Positions 1 through 8,267 of a stretch of DNA of 64,000 bases are shown piece after piece. Source of the DNA: CAWAQA01 sp963784065 (GTDB taxonomy: Bacteria; Acidobacteriota; Vicinamibacteria; Vicinamibacterales; UBA2999); the NCBI GenBank assembly GCA_963784065.1, contig CAWAQA010000003.1:1426001-1490000 (forward strand). The letters run 5' to 3'. Position numbers and translations under genes: made by a program. The notes below the pieces were generated by a model. That model saw nothing but the letters and a program-made list of their open reading frames with translations. It was not told the DNA's origin and did not search any database. Position 1 is the first letter of the stretch. Every line of letters starts with the position of its first letter.

Positions 1-164
1 GCGAGCTGCTCGATGACGGCAAACGTCCCGTCGCCTGAATGATCGTCCACGACGAGCCACTCCCATTCGTCGGCGCGGTTCGCCATGACCGCCGCGAGCC
101 GCTCGTAGAGCATCGGCAGGTCGGCCGCCTCGTTGAACGCGGGGGTGATGATCGAAAGCCTCAC
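1..164 (-). CDS. GT2 glycosyltransferase, N-terminal part (runs off left edge)
   Basis: Only the first ~54 residues are in the window. They read LSIITPAFNEAADLP followed by a WLVVDDHSGDGT stretch, the classic N-terminal nucleotide-binding strand and first Asp motif of family 2 glycosyltransferases (GT-A fold, cytoplasmic, nucleotide-sugar donor). The start is taken as GTG at 164 because it overlaps the stop of the upstream aminotransferase by four bases (GTGA), the same coupling seen throughout the cluster. Donor and acceptor cannot be told from this fragment. It is the last visible gene of the leftmost minus-strand operon. Confidence 0.85.
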   Translation of the reverse strand, partial: MRLSIITPAFNEAADLPMLYERLAAVMANRADEWEWLVVDDHSGDGTFAVIEQL

Positions 165-1324
165 GATGCCGCAGCCGCGCGTGTCACCGCGTCAATCACG
201 CGGTCCTGTTCCCCGTGTGTGAGCTGGTGGAACAGCGGGAGCACGATGGCCGTCTGGTACGCCTCCTCGCTGCGCGTGAGCGATCCGGCCGCTCGCCACG
301 TGCCGTCCGGATACGCGCGCTCACGATGCGCGTTCATGGCGCCGCGGCGGGTCGAGATTCGTTCGTCGAGCAGGCGCTGCATCACGGAGCCCCGGCGTTC
401 CCTGGCTACGCGGATCGCGTAGCTCTGCCAGTTCGTGCGGACGCTGCCCGACTCGGCCGGCACGATGACGCCGTCGCAATCGCGCAGCCCCTCGTGGTAG
501 CGGGCCGCAAGCTCGCGCCGTCTCGCGACGATCGCCGGAAGCCGCGTCAACTGCTCGCGGCCGACCGCAGCCTGGATGTCGGTCATCCGGTAGTTGAACC
601 CGAGGACCTGGTACTCCTCCTGGATCACTTGCGCCGAGGCGTGCCTCACCGTATCCGGCACGCTCATGCCATGCTGCCTGAGCAGGCGAAACCGGCGGTC
701 GAGATCGGCATCGTTCGTGGTCAACATGCCGCCGTCGCCGGTCGAGAGCAGCTTGCGCGGGTGAAACGAGAAGCAGGCGACGGCGCCGTGCGGGCGGCCG
801 ATACGCTGCCAGCGTCCGTCCCACAGGATCTCGCTGCCCGCCGCGCACGCCGCGTCTTCGATCACCGGCAGGCCATGGCGTCCCGCCACCGCGAGAATCG
901 CGGCGAGATCGCAGGGCATCCCGAGCTGATGCACGCACAGGATCGCCCTGGTGCGCGGGCCGATCGCAGCCTCGAGCCGCGTCGCGTCCATGTTGAACGT
1001 GGCCAGATCGACGTCCACGAACACCGGCGTCGCTCCGCAGTACCGGATGGCATTGGCCGTCGCGATGAACGAGTGGCTCACGGTCACGACGTCGTCGCCC
1101 GGACCGACGCCGCACGCCGTGAGCGCGAGGTGCAAGGCGGTGGTGCAGCTCGACACGGCGCACGCATGGCTGGCGCCGACGGCATCGGCGAACTCCTGCT
1201 CGAAGGCCGCGACCTCCGGGCCCTGCGTCACCCATCCCGACAGGATGGCGCGCCGCGCGGCCTCGGCCTCGCGCTCGTCCATCCACGGCCGCGCCACTGG
1301 AATCGCCGACGCGGTCGTGGTCAT
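161..1324 (-). CDS. DegT/DnrJ/EryC1/StrS PLP aminotransferase (sugar aminotransferase)
   Basis: Intact 387-residue gene with the full-length fold of the DegT family, PLP enzymes that transfer an amino group from glutamate to a keto nucleotide sugar. Visible marks are the N-terminal GWVTQGPEVAAFE segment, the SSCTTALHLAL cofactor-phosphate region, VIEDAACAAGSE with the PLP-ring Asp, and FSFHPRKLLSTGDGG carrying the Schiff-base Lys. The segment GFNYRMTDIQAA is also typical. ATG at 1324 is chosen over an in-frame upstream codon because it forms an ATGA overlap with the epimerase stop. The GWVTQGP start resembles perosamine-type 4-aminotransferases, but the exact sugar is unknown. Confidence 0.93.
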   Translation of the reverse strand: MTTTASAIPVARPWMDEREAEAARRAILSGWVTQGPEVAAFEQEFADAVGASHACAVSSCTTALHLALTACGVGPGDDVVTVSHSFIATANAIRYCGATPVFVDVDLATFNMDATRLEAAIGPRTRAILCVHQLGMPCDLAAILAVAGRHGLPVIEDAACAAGSEILWDGRWQRIGRPHGAVACFSFHPRKLLSTGDGGMLTTNDADLDRRFRLLRQHGMSVPDTVRHASAQVIQEEYQVLGFNYRMTDIQAAVGREQLTRLPAIVARRRELAARYHEGLRDCDGVIVPAESGSVRTNWQSYAIRVARERRGSVMQRLLDERISTRRGAMNAHRERAYPDGTWRAAGSLTRSEEAYQTAIVLPLFHQLTHGEQDRVIDAVTRAAAAS

Positions 1325-2291
1325 TGCGGCACCCGCGCCGCGCGCCACCACGCGACCAGCCGCCGCAGCCCTTCGTCGAGCGGCACGGCGGCGCGGAAGC
1401 CAAGCAGCCGTTCGGCCTTGTCGGTCGAGGCGAGCCTTCGCGGCACGGCGTTGATCTTTCGTTCCGGCCCGTACTCAGGGGATCTGTCTGCGCCCATGAC
1501 GCGCGTCAACGCCGCGGCGAGGTCGTTCAGGCTTGTCTCGACGCCGCTCGCCACGTTGCACACCTCGTCGGACACGTCGGAGGACAACGCCAGCACGTTT
1601 GCCCGCGCCACGTCGTCCACGTACACGAAGTCCATCGTCTGAGAGCCGTCTCCGAGGATGAGCGGCGGCTTGCCGGCCTCGAGCCGCTCCATCCAGCGGA
1701 TCAGCACTTCGGTGTACTTGCCGTGGATGTCCATGCGCGCGCCGTAGACGTTGAAATAGCGCAGCGCCACATAAGGCAGGCTCGTACATGTCGTTGAAGG
1801 ATCGCAACAGCCCCTCGAGCATCACCTTCGACGCACCGTACCACGTGCGGTTGTTGTAGGGATGATGCTCCTCGGTGGTGGGAAACTGCCCGGCCATCCC
1901 GTAGATCGAGGCGGTCGAGGCCGCCACGACCTTCTTCACCCCGGCCTGCTGCGCGGCCGACAACGACGTTGAAGGAGCCGGTGCACATGACCTCGAACGC
2001 CTCGCGCGGCTCCGCGGCGCAGGCCGTAATCCGCAGCGCCGCCATGTGGAGCACCGCGTCGGCGCCGTGCATCACGCGCTCGACGGCCGTCTGGTCCCGC
2101 ACGTCGCCCTCGACGAGCACCACGCGCGGGTCCGCAAGGGCGGCCTCGATGTTCGCCGTGGTCCCGCGCGAGAGATTGTCGAAGATCACAATCTGCTCCG
2201 GCGCGTGCGAACCGAGCAGGAGATCGATCGTGGTGGAGCCGATGAGCCCGGCCCCGCCGGTGACGACGATGCGCGATCCGTTGATATCCAT
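1321..2291 (-). CDS. NAD-dependent sugar epimerase/dehydratase (two frameshifts)
   Basis: Extended short-chain dehydrogenase acting on nucleotide sugars. The N-terminus has the NAD motif VTGGAGLIGS and the following acidic strand (IVIFDNLSRG). The middle carries ASTASIYG and the catalytic YGASK (Tyr/Lys), and the C-terminal third carries ALRYFNVYG and DFVYVDDVARA. These blocks lie in three different frames, with shifts near 1965 and 1780, so the sequence as given cannot make a full protein. Because every block is well conserved and the ends couple to neighbours, sequencing error is more likely than decay. It resembles UDP-glucose 4-epimerase-type enzymes; substrate unknown. Confidence 0.85.
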
Positions 2292-2316
2292 GACGCTGAC
2301 AATCCAACCCGTAGGA

Positions 2317-2404
2317 GGCGGACCTTCAGGTCCGCCTACCGCCCGAAGGCGGGAAGCCGCCGAAGTCTCCGCGTTCAGCGGTGGCTTCCGGCTTCAGCCG
2401 GAAG
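2317..2404. repeat. REP-like palindrome pair
   Basis: Two hairpins sit in the 118-base gap between the epimerase and acyltransferase. One is GGCGGACCTTCAGGTCCGCC at 2317-2336 and the other is CTTCCGGCTTCAGCCGGAAG at 2385-2404. Both share a central TTCA and belong with the other hairpins of the window. They may act as mRNA-stabilising or weak terminating structures; function is not shown. Confidence 0.7.
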
Positions 2405-2409
2405 ACCGC

Positions 2410-3102
2410 CTAGCCGCCCGCGGGCGGCTCGCACCCCTGCCGCCACTTGAGGAAACGCGCCGGAACGCCGGCGACGACCGAAAACGGCGCGACGTCGTGG
2501 GTCACGACCGCCCCGGCGCCGACGATCGCGCCCTTGCCGACCGTGATGCCGGGAAGCACGACGGCATTGACGCCGATGTCGGCCCAGGCGCAGATGCGCA
2601 CCGGCTTGATCTCGAGGTCGGTCTGGATCAGGGGAACGTCCGCCGGCAGTCCGGTGTGCTTCGAGCCGAGCACCTTCGCGCCAGGCCCCCAGCCGACGTA
2701 CTCCTCGATCACGAGATTCCGCGCGTCGAAGTAGGACTGCGGACCAATCCAGGCGTGATCGCCGATCCTGCAGGTGCCCTGCACGCGCCCCTGGATCATC
2801 GCCTGCTCGCCGATGAAGACACTGCTGCCGAGCTCGAACGTCTCGGGATGCCGGAACACCACCCCGCGCCCCACGCGAACCCCGTCGCCGCACGCGCGCA
2901 CCATGGCGCGAACGAGGATCCGGCGCATCAGCGCATCGAAGTCGGTCTCGCCCTGGACGAAGCGGCCGTAGAGGCCGGCCAGCCCGGCAGCGTCGTGGCC
3001 GTTGCGCAGGTGATCGGCAAGATCGCGCTCGAACGGCGGATCGGGCTCCACGGTGAGCATCCCGTGCATGGCGGGCACCATACGCGATGCCGTGTCACTC
3101 AT
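2410..3102 (-). CDS. Left-handed beta-helix O-/N-acyltransferase
   Basis: 230 residues, intact. After an ~80-residue helical N-terminus (FERDLADHLRNGHDAAGL), the rest is hexapeptide-repeat sequence (VGRGVVF, IGEQAMI, IGDHAWIG, IGVNAVVLPGITVGKGAIV) ending in the usual VVAGVPARFLK. This is the trimeric LbH acetyltransferase family (WbbJ/Maa/NodL type), which transfers acetyl from acetyl-CoA to a sugar hydroxyl or amine. The conserved GAGAVVTHDV segment forms part of the CoA site. It is separated from the aminotransferase upstream by 155 non-coding bases, so it may be less tightly coupled than its neighbours. Acceptor sugar unknown. Confidence 0.88.
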   Translation of the reverse strand: MSDTASRMVPAMHGMLTVEPDPPFERDLADHLRNGHDAAGLAGLYGRFVQGETDFDALMRRILVRAMVRACGDGVRVGRGVVFRHPETFELGSSVFIGEQAMIQGRVQGTCRIGDHAWIGPQSYFDARNLVIEEYVGWGPGAKVLGSKHTGLPADVPLIQTDLEIKPVRICAWADIGVNAVVLPGITVGKGAIVGAGAVVTHDVAPFSVVAGVPARFLKWRQGCEPPAGG

Positions 3103-3257
3103 CGTGCTGCTCCCTCACGCCTTCCAGCAGCGCCCTGGCGAGACTGAAGACGCCGCCGCTCGGCTCCGCCCCGACGACCGAGCAGGGCGTAGCCCGATGC
3201 AACCATCTGCGCACGCCGATCGGCCGTGACGGCCGCTGGCGACCGCCGACTGAACGG

Positions 3258-4356
3258 TCACCGTGCGCATGCCCCGACGGCCGCCGCGACCGTTTCTACC
3301 TGCGCGTCGGTGAGCTCGGGAAACATCGGGAGCGACAACACTTCCGCAGCCGCCTGCTCGCTCGCGGGGAAGTCGCCGGCGACGTACCCGAGATCGGCGT
3401 GAGCCGGCTGCAGGTGAACCGGAATCGGATAGTGAATGCCGGTGCCGATGCCGCGCTCGCGGAGCCGCGCCTGGGTTCCTTCGCGGTCGGTGACGCGAAT
3501 CGTGTAGACGTGGTAGACGTGACGGCAACCGGCGCGCTCGGCCGGCGGCCGCAGCGACGAATCGCTCAGCAGGCGTCCGTAGAGGGCGGCGCGCGACCGG
3601 CGCGCCTCGGTCCAGCGCTCGAGGTGCACCAGCTTGACCCGCAGGATGGCACCTTGAAAGCCGTCCATCCGGTAGTTGAAGCCCTTGAGCCGGTGCTCGT
3701 ACTTCTTCGCCTGGCCCCAGTCCCTCAGCATGCGCATCGTCTCGGCATACTGCGGGTTGCTGCGTGACCACGGCGCCTCCTTCGCCGTACGCGCCGAGGT
3801 TCTTGCCCGGGTAAAAGCTGAACGCCGCGATGTCGCCCATCGATCCGCAGCGGCGGCCGTGGTACTCCGCACCATGTGCCTGGGCCGCGTCCTCGATGAC
3901 GACGAGGCCGTGCCGGCGTGCGACTCCAGGAGCGGTTCCATGTCCGCCGGCTGGCCGTAGAGATGGACCGGGACGATTGCCCGGGTGCGCGGAGTAATCG
4001 CCGCCTCGAGCGCCGCCGGGTCGATGGTGAAGTGCACCGGCTCGATATCCACGAACCGCGGCGTCGCGCCGGCATAGACGATGGCCGACACAGTGGCGAC
4101 GAACGTGAAGGGCACCGTGATCACCTCGTCGCCGGGGCCGATCCCGGCCGCGAGCAGCGCGAGGTGCAGCGCGCTCGTGCCCGAATTGACCGCGATCGCC
4201 TCGCCGCCGCCGCAGTAAGCTGGCGAACTCCTGCTCGAACGCCGCGACTTCTTCTCCGAGCACGAACTGGCCGCTGTCGAGCACTCGGCCGAGCGCCGCC
4301 TCGATCTCGGGCCGGATGCCCTGGAGCTGCTCGCGCAGATCGACCAGAGGAATCAC
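3258..4356 (-). CDS. DegT-family aminotransferase, WlbC/WbpE-like (three frameshifts)
   Basis: PLP aminotransferase. GTG at 4356 forms a GTGA overlap with the upstream oxidoreductase stop. It begins VIPLVDLREQLQGI and continues with ITVPFTFVATVSAI, VIEDAAQAHGAEY, the Schiff-base region FSFYPGKNLGAYGEGG and FNYRMDGFQGAIL, then GIGTGIHYPIPVH near the C-terminus. The YPGKNLG and HYP motifs are typical of WbpE/QdtB-type 3-aminotransferases. Frameshifts near 4218, 3915 and 3778 split it. With the Gfo/Idh oxidoreductase and LbH acetyltransferase next door it completes a likely oxidise-aminate-acetylate pathway at C3 of a UDP-GlcNAc-uronate. Confidence 0.85.
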
Positions 4357-5378
4357 AGCGCGACTCCGGCGTGAACGGAGACGAGCGCGCCCTGCGACTT
4401 CATGGACTGGCTCGCCGCCTCGAGCAGGCGCACGACGCGCAGGCCCGCCGCGCCGTCGGTCGTCGGCTTCTGCCCGCTCGTGATGCACTCGACGAAATGC
4501 GCCGCCTCGGCGCTGAGCGCCTCGCGGATGGCCAGCTGCGGCGCCCACATGTCGCCGGTCCTGTATCCGACGAGCATCTGGTATTTCTTTTCCGGGCTCG
4601 AGTTCACCGAGATGCCGCGGTCGTAGACCTTGATCTTCTCGCTCGCTTCGAGGTCGTCGAAGATCACCATGCGGCGGCTGCCGCCGAGCAGCGTGCGGCG
4701 CACCTTCACCGGCGCCAGCCAGTTGGCGTGCACGTGGGCGATCAGGTTGCCGTCGAAGAACATCGTCATGTAGGCGATGTTCTCCGGCTGGCCGGGCACG
4801 TGCGCGAGACCGGTTGCGGACACGGCGATCGGCTGCCGGTCCACCACGAAGTCCATGATCGAGAGATCGTGGACCGCGAGGTCCCACAGCACGTTCACGT
4901 CGTGCTGGAAGAGGCCAAGGTTGATCCGGACCGAGTCGTAGTAATAGAGATCCCCCAGTTCGCCGCTGCGCCGCAGCTCGCGCATCTTCTGCACGGCCGG
5001 TGTGAATACGAACGTGTGGTCCACCATGAGCGTGAGGCCGCGCCTGTCGGCCTCCTCGATCAGCCGCGCGGCCTCCTCTGTCGAGGACGCCATCGGCTTC
5101 TCGACGAGCACGTGCTTGCCGGCCTGGAGCGCGGCCATGGCCAGCTCGAAATGCGACGAGACCGGCGTCGCAATCGCGACCGCGTCCACCGCCGGGTCCC
5201 TCAGCATGTCGCGGTAGTCGGTGCTCACCTGGATCGCCGGATATCGGAGCGGAACCGGCGCAATGCGCTGCGCGCTGAGGTCCGTCACCCACGCGACGCG
5301 CGCGCCCGGCGTCTCGTTGAAGTTGCGGACGAGATTCGGGCCCCAGTAGCCGTACCCGATGACCCCGATGGAAATCAC
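4353..5378 (-). CDS. Gfo/Idh/MocA oxidoreductase, WlbA/WbpB-like
   Basis: Intact, 341 residues, the normal family length. It has the N-terminal dinucleotide motif IGVIGYGYWGPNL, the VEKPMASS motif with the family EKP lysine, and VLWDLAVHDLSI, where the family's catalytic His lies. By context it should oxidise C3 of a UDP-N-acetylglucosaminuronate (WlbA/WbpB reaction) before the neighbouring aminotransferase and acetyltransferase act. The start is GTG at 5378, overlapping the acetyltransferase stop (GTGA); the stop overlaps the aminotransferase start. The exact sugar is inferred from synteny only. Confidence 0.9.
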   Translation of the reverse strand: MISIGVIGYGYWGPNLVRNFNETPGARVAWVTDLSAQRIAPVPLRYPAIQVSTDYRDMLRDPAVDAVAIATPVSSHFELAMAALQAGKHVLVEKPMASSTEEAARLIEEADRRGLTLMVDHTFVFTPAVQKMRELRRSGELGDLYYYDSVRINLGLFQHDVNVLWDLAVHDLSIMDFVVDRQPIAVSATGLAHVPGQPENIAYMTMFFDGNLIAHVHANWLAPVKVRRTLLGGSRRMVIFDDLEASEKIKVYDRGISVNSSPEKKYQMLVGYRTGDMWAPQLAIREALSAEAAHFVECITSGQKPTTDGAAGLRVVRLLEAASQSMKSQGALVSVHAGVAL

Positions 5379-5848
5379 TCTCCCGCTCCTCTCACCAGCA
5401 GGCGGGCAGGCACGCCCGCGACCACGGCATCCGCCGGCACGTCACGGGTCACCACGGCGCCGGCGCCGACCATCGCGCGCGGCCCGATCGTGACGCCGCA
5501 GAGGACGACGGCGCCGCTGCCAATCGACGCGCCGCGCTCGACGCGGGTCGGCACGACGGCCCAATCGGCCTCGGTCTGGAGACGGCCACCGCTCGTCGCC
5601 CGCGGATGGCGGTCGTTGATGAACATCACGCCGTGGCCGACGAACACGTCGTCCTCGATGGTCACGCCCTCGCACACGAAGGTGTGCGAGGAGATCTTGC
5701 AGCGGCTGCCGACCGCCGCGTTCTTCTGGATCTCGACGAAGGCGCCGATCTTCGTGTCGTCGCCGACCGTGCAGCCGTACAGGTTCACCAGGTCGGGATG
5801 GTGGATGACCACGCCGGCGCCGAGCTTCACGGATGATGCAACAGGCAT
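5375..5848 (-). CDS. LbH sugar N-acetyltransferase, WlbB/WbpD-like
   Basis: 157 residues made almost wholly of hexapeptide repeats. The run VCEGVTIEDDVFVGHG followed by MFINDRHPRA is characteristic of WlbB/WbpD, which acetylates the 3-amino group of UDP-GlcNAc3NA with acetyl-CoA. It ends GVPARLLVRG. ATG at 5848 starts MPVASSVKLG; the longer in-frame extension upstream reads through hairpin repeats and is rejected. Gene order acetyltransferase-oxidoreductase-aminotransferase with 4-nt overlaps indicates a single pathway cassette for a 2,3-diacetamido-uronate. Confidence 0.88.
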   Translation of the reverse strand: MPVASSVKLGAGVVIHHPDLVNLYGCTVGDDTKIGAFVEIQKNAAVGSRCKISSHTFVCEGVTIEDDVFVGHGVMFINDRHPRATSGGRLQTEADWAVVPTRVERGASIGSGAVVLCGVTIGPRAMVGAGAVVTRDVPADAVVAGVPARLLVRGAGE

Positions 5849-5890
5849 CGTAGTGTGTTTCTGACGAAGGCGTTTTCTGTTGTCGTAAAG

Positions 5891-5976
5891 GCCGGCTTCA
5901 GCCGGCCTTCGTGCCGCGCTCGTGTGCGAGGTGTCGGAGAGAGGCCAGGCCCGCCTCCGGCCGGCTGAAGCCGGCC
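5891..5976. repeat. Inverted pair of GGCCGGCTTCAGCCGGCC hairpins
   Basis: Palindrome at 5891-5908 and its inverted-orientation twin at 5959-5976 lie in the 154-base gap between methyltransferase and acetyltransferase. The stem is 8 bp with a TC/GA centre. The head-to-head arrangement about 50 bases apart resembles REP doublets (BIMEs) of other bacteria. Confidence 0.75.
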
Positions 5977-6002
5977 CCTGCGACAGCACTACCGCCTACT
6001 GC

Positions 6003-6673
6003 CTACGTCCTCAGCTTCTCCAGCACGAGGACACGGCCCTTGTTGCCCCAGTCCATGCGCGCCTCGAGATCGGGCCGGGACCGGCATCCCTCGAGGATGA
6101 ACATCAGCCGCAGCATGTCCTTGTTCAGCAAGCGTGATGTGCGACGGGTCGACGTCGAACTGCGTCGTGAAGTCGAGCAGGCTCTCCGGGTCGGGATGAA
6201 AGCGGGTCGTGACGTAGATGAACCTGGACGTCAGCCGGACCATGTTCGCCACCGCCTGCTTCACCTGCAGCACCGTGAGGTGTTCGAGCACCTCGCGGCT
6301 GATGACGAGGTCGTAACTGTGATCGGGCTTGAGCGCCGGGTCGGTGACTTGTCCGACGGTGATGCGATCGCGCGTCTCGGGTGTCGCCAGCTCCTTGCTG
6401 CTCTCGGCGAAGTCGATCCCCTCGACGTCTACACCGAGCTCCCACAGGAGGTGCATCAGCGCGCCCGGGCCGCAGCCGAGGTCGAGCACCTTCTTCGGCT
6501 GGAAGACCTCCTTGATGAGCGACCGGGTTCTTCGCCTCGATGGCGCGGCGCGTCTCGAGGTTGTAGCTGTTGCCCTCGGCGCGCCAGTCGCCGGTGAAGT
6601 ACTCGGAGTCGTAGTGGGTGGAGCCGACCGGCTTCTGGTCAAGCACACGCTGCTCGAACTCGGTAATGGTCAT
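6003..6673 (-). CDS. Class I SAM-dependent methyltransferase (two frameshifts)
   Basis: The start ATG at 6673 overlaps the cytidylyltransferase stop (ATGA) and begins MTITEFEQRVLDQKPVG. The SAM site VLDLGCGPGALMHLLWELG is followed by VEGIDFAESSKEL, VISREVLEHL and the post-motif region FIYVTTRFHPDPESLLDF. Frames change near 6530 and 6128; the last part (LLNKDMLRLMF ... GRVLVLEKLRT) ends at a TAG at 6003. It probably methylates a sugar or nucleotide sugar; the acceptor is not evident. Confidence 0.82.
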
Positions 6674-7117
6674 CGCTCTTTCTGCTGGTCGCAATACTGT
6701 TGGAGGAGACGGCTGGACGAATCGAGCACGGTGTCCAGGTACACGACTTCGATGCCGCACTCGCGGCAGATCACCACCTGGTCGGGCGGCAGGCCGCCCT
6801 TCCCAGTCCCGGCCCTTGACGTAGTACCGGGGCCGCAGCTCGCGCAGGATCGTCTCGGTGTCGAAGCGATTCACGTGCGTGTAGCTGATGTAGCGAATCG
6901 CGTCGACGATCGCCGCGCGCTGATCTTCCGGCAGCAGCGGCGGATGCTTGGTCCTGACGTAGCGGTCGGAGGCCACGTTGCACAGCAGCGGCACGTCGAG
7001 CTGCTCGGTCGCCGCGCGGAAGTACTCGACGTGGCCGCGATGCAGCGGATCGAACGCCCCGTCCACCATCGCCACGCGCCCGCGGTAGTCCTTCAGCTGC
7101 TCGAACTCGAGGATCAT
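6670..7117 (-). CDS. Cytidylyltransferase-like nucleotidyltransferase (frameshift)
   Basis: About 149 residues, the usual length of RfaE2/TagD-type nucleotidyltransferases. The HxGH signature is present in FDPLHRGHVEYFRAA, and VKGRDWEG marks the later substrate region. One frameshift near 6797 is needed to reach the C-terminus (IEVVYLDTVLDSSSRLL). ATGA overlaps at both ends couple it to the epimerase and the methyltransferase. Family members activate sugar-1-phosphates, glycerol phosphate or similar with CTP or ATP. The substrate here is unknown, and the lack of an accompanying sugar kinase argues against calling it a heptose enzyme. Confidence 0.82.
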
Positions 7118-8251
7118 GATCGGACGAGCAGCCCCTTGTCCTTGAGCTCCTGGAGCGCGCGGTCGAAGAAGTCGACGGCGACATCGGGCGTCGTCTTCGC
7201 CCACTCGATCAGCTCGCCGAAGCCCTGCTCGAGGGTCACCTTCGGCGCGAACCCGAGCGTCTCGCGGGCGCGTGTGATGTCGGCGGTGTTGTGGCGGATG
7301 TCGAACGTGCGGCCGGTCTGCGTCACCTCCGGCTCGATCGGCGTCCCGAGCAGGCGGGCAAGCAGCTGTGCGATCTCGAGAATCGTCACCGTCTCCCCCG
7401 AGCCGACGTTGACCGGCAGATAGTCCGCGCCCGGCTTCTCCAGCATCAGCACGAGGCAGTCCACCACGTCGTGGATCGAGACGAAGTCGCGCAGCTGCCC
7501 GCCATCCTCGAAGACGACCGGCTGCTTGCCGTTGATCAGCCGGCTCAGCCAGATCGCGGCGACGCCCGCGTACGGGTTGCTCAGGCTCTGCCGCGGCCCG
7601 TAGACGTTGAAGAAGCGCGGCGCCACCGCCGGAATGCCGTAGGTCTTGCCGATGAGCAGCACCATCTCTTCCTGGTGGTACTTCGTCATCGAATAGATGT
7701 TGTCGCGGTAGAGCGCCTTGTCCTCGGGCGTCGGGATCGACGCGACGTGCGCGCCGCAGCGCGGGCAATGCTGCTCCCAGTCGCGCGCCGCGAGCTGCTC
7801 CGCCGACCGGATGCCCGGCGCCACGGGCCCGCAGGCCGCGCAGCGATACGCGCCCTCGCCATAGACGCCGATCGACGAGGCGACGATCACCTTCTCGACG
7901 TGATGCTTCGCGTTGACGAGGATGTCGAGCAGCAGCGCCGTGCCGCGGGTGTTCACGTCCACGTAGCGGTCGATCTGGTACATGCTCTGGCCGACGCTGA
8001 CCGCCGCGCCGAAGTGCACGACGGCGTCGGCGGCGAGGACGAGCGGCTCGAAGACGGCACGGTCGCGCACGTCGCCGCGCACGTACGTCGCGCGCGGATT
8101 CGCGTAGGACGGCCACGTCCCCGAGCGATGGACCTGCGGCTCCAGGTTGTCGAGCACCGTGACGCGCGTACTCGCGCGCGACCAGGCGATCGACGAGATG
8201 CGACCCGATGTATCCCGCGCCCCCGGTCACCAATACCGAACGAATGCCCAT
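7114..8251 (-). CDS. NAD-dependent epimerase with zinc-ribbon insert (dTDP-rhamnose 4-epimerase-like; frameshift)
   Basis: Extended SDR starting MGIRSVLVTGGAGYIGSHL. It has VASSIGVYGEG, the catalytic YSMTKYHQE and APRFFNVYGPRQ. Between strand and catalytic Tyr it carries two Cys pairs, CAAC and CPRC about 32 residues apart, consistent with a small zinc-binding insert. From memory, sequences of this architecture are often labelled dTDP-L-rhamnose 4-epimerase or UDP-glucose 4-epimerase; the substrate is not settled. One frameshift near 8170 separates the NAD motif from the rest. The stop overlaps the cytidylyltransferase start; 16 bases separate it from the membrane gene upstream. Confidence 0.87.
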
Positions 8252-8267
8252 GTTGTTGTCCCCGTGC

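Noticed and set aside
215..1642. Long plus-strand open frame opposite the first aminotransferase
   Set aside because: Arg/His-rich translation with no family motif, antisense to a clearly conserved minus-strand enzyme; typical GC-rich shadow.
5849..5989. N-terminal extension of the WlbB-like acetyltransferase
   Set aside because: It translates the two hairpin repeats (RPAEAGL-type peptide); ATG 5848 gives the normal family N-terminus.
6670..7117. Calling the nucleotidyltransferase a heptose (HldE/RfaE2) or glycerol-phosphate (TagD) enzyme
   Set aside because: HxGH alone does not separate the subfamilies and no heptose kinase, phosphatase or teichoic-acid genes are nearby.
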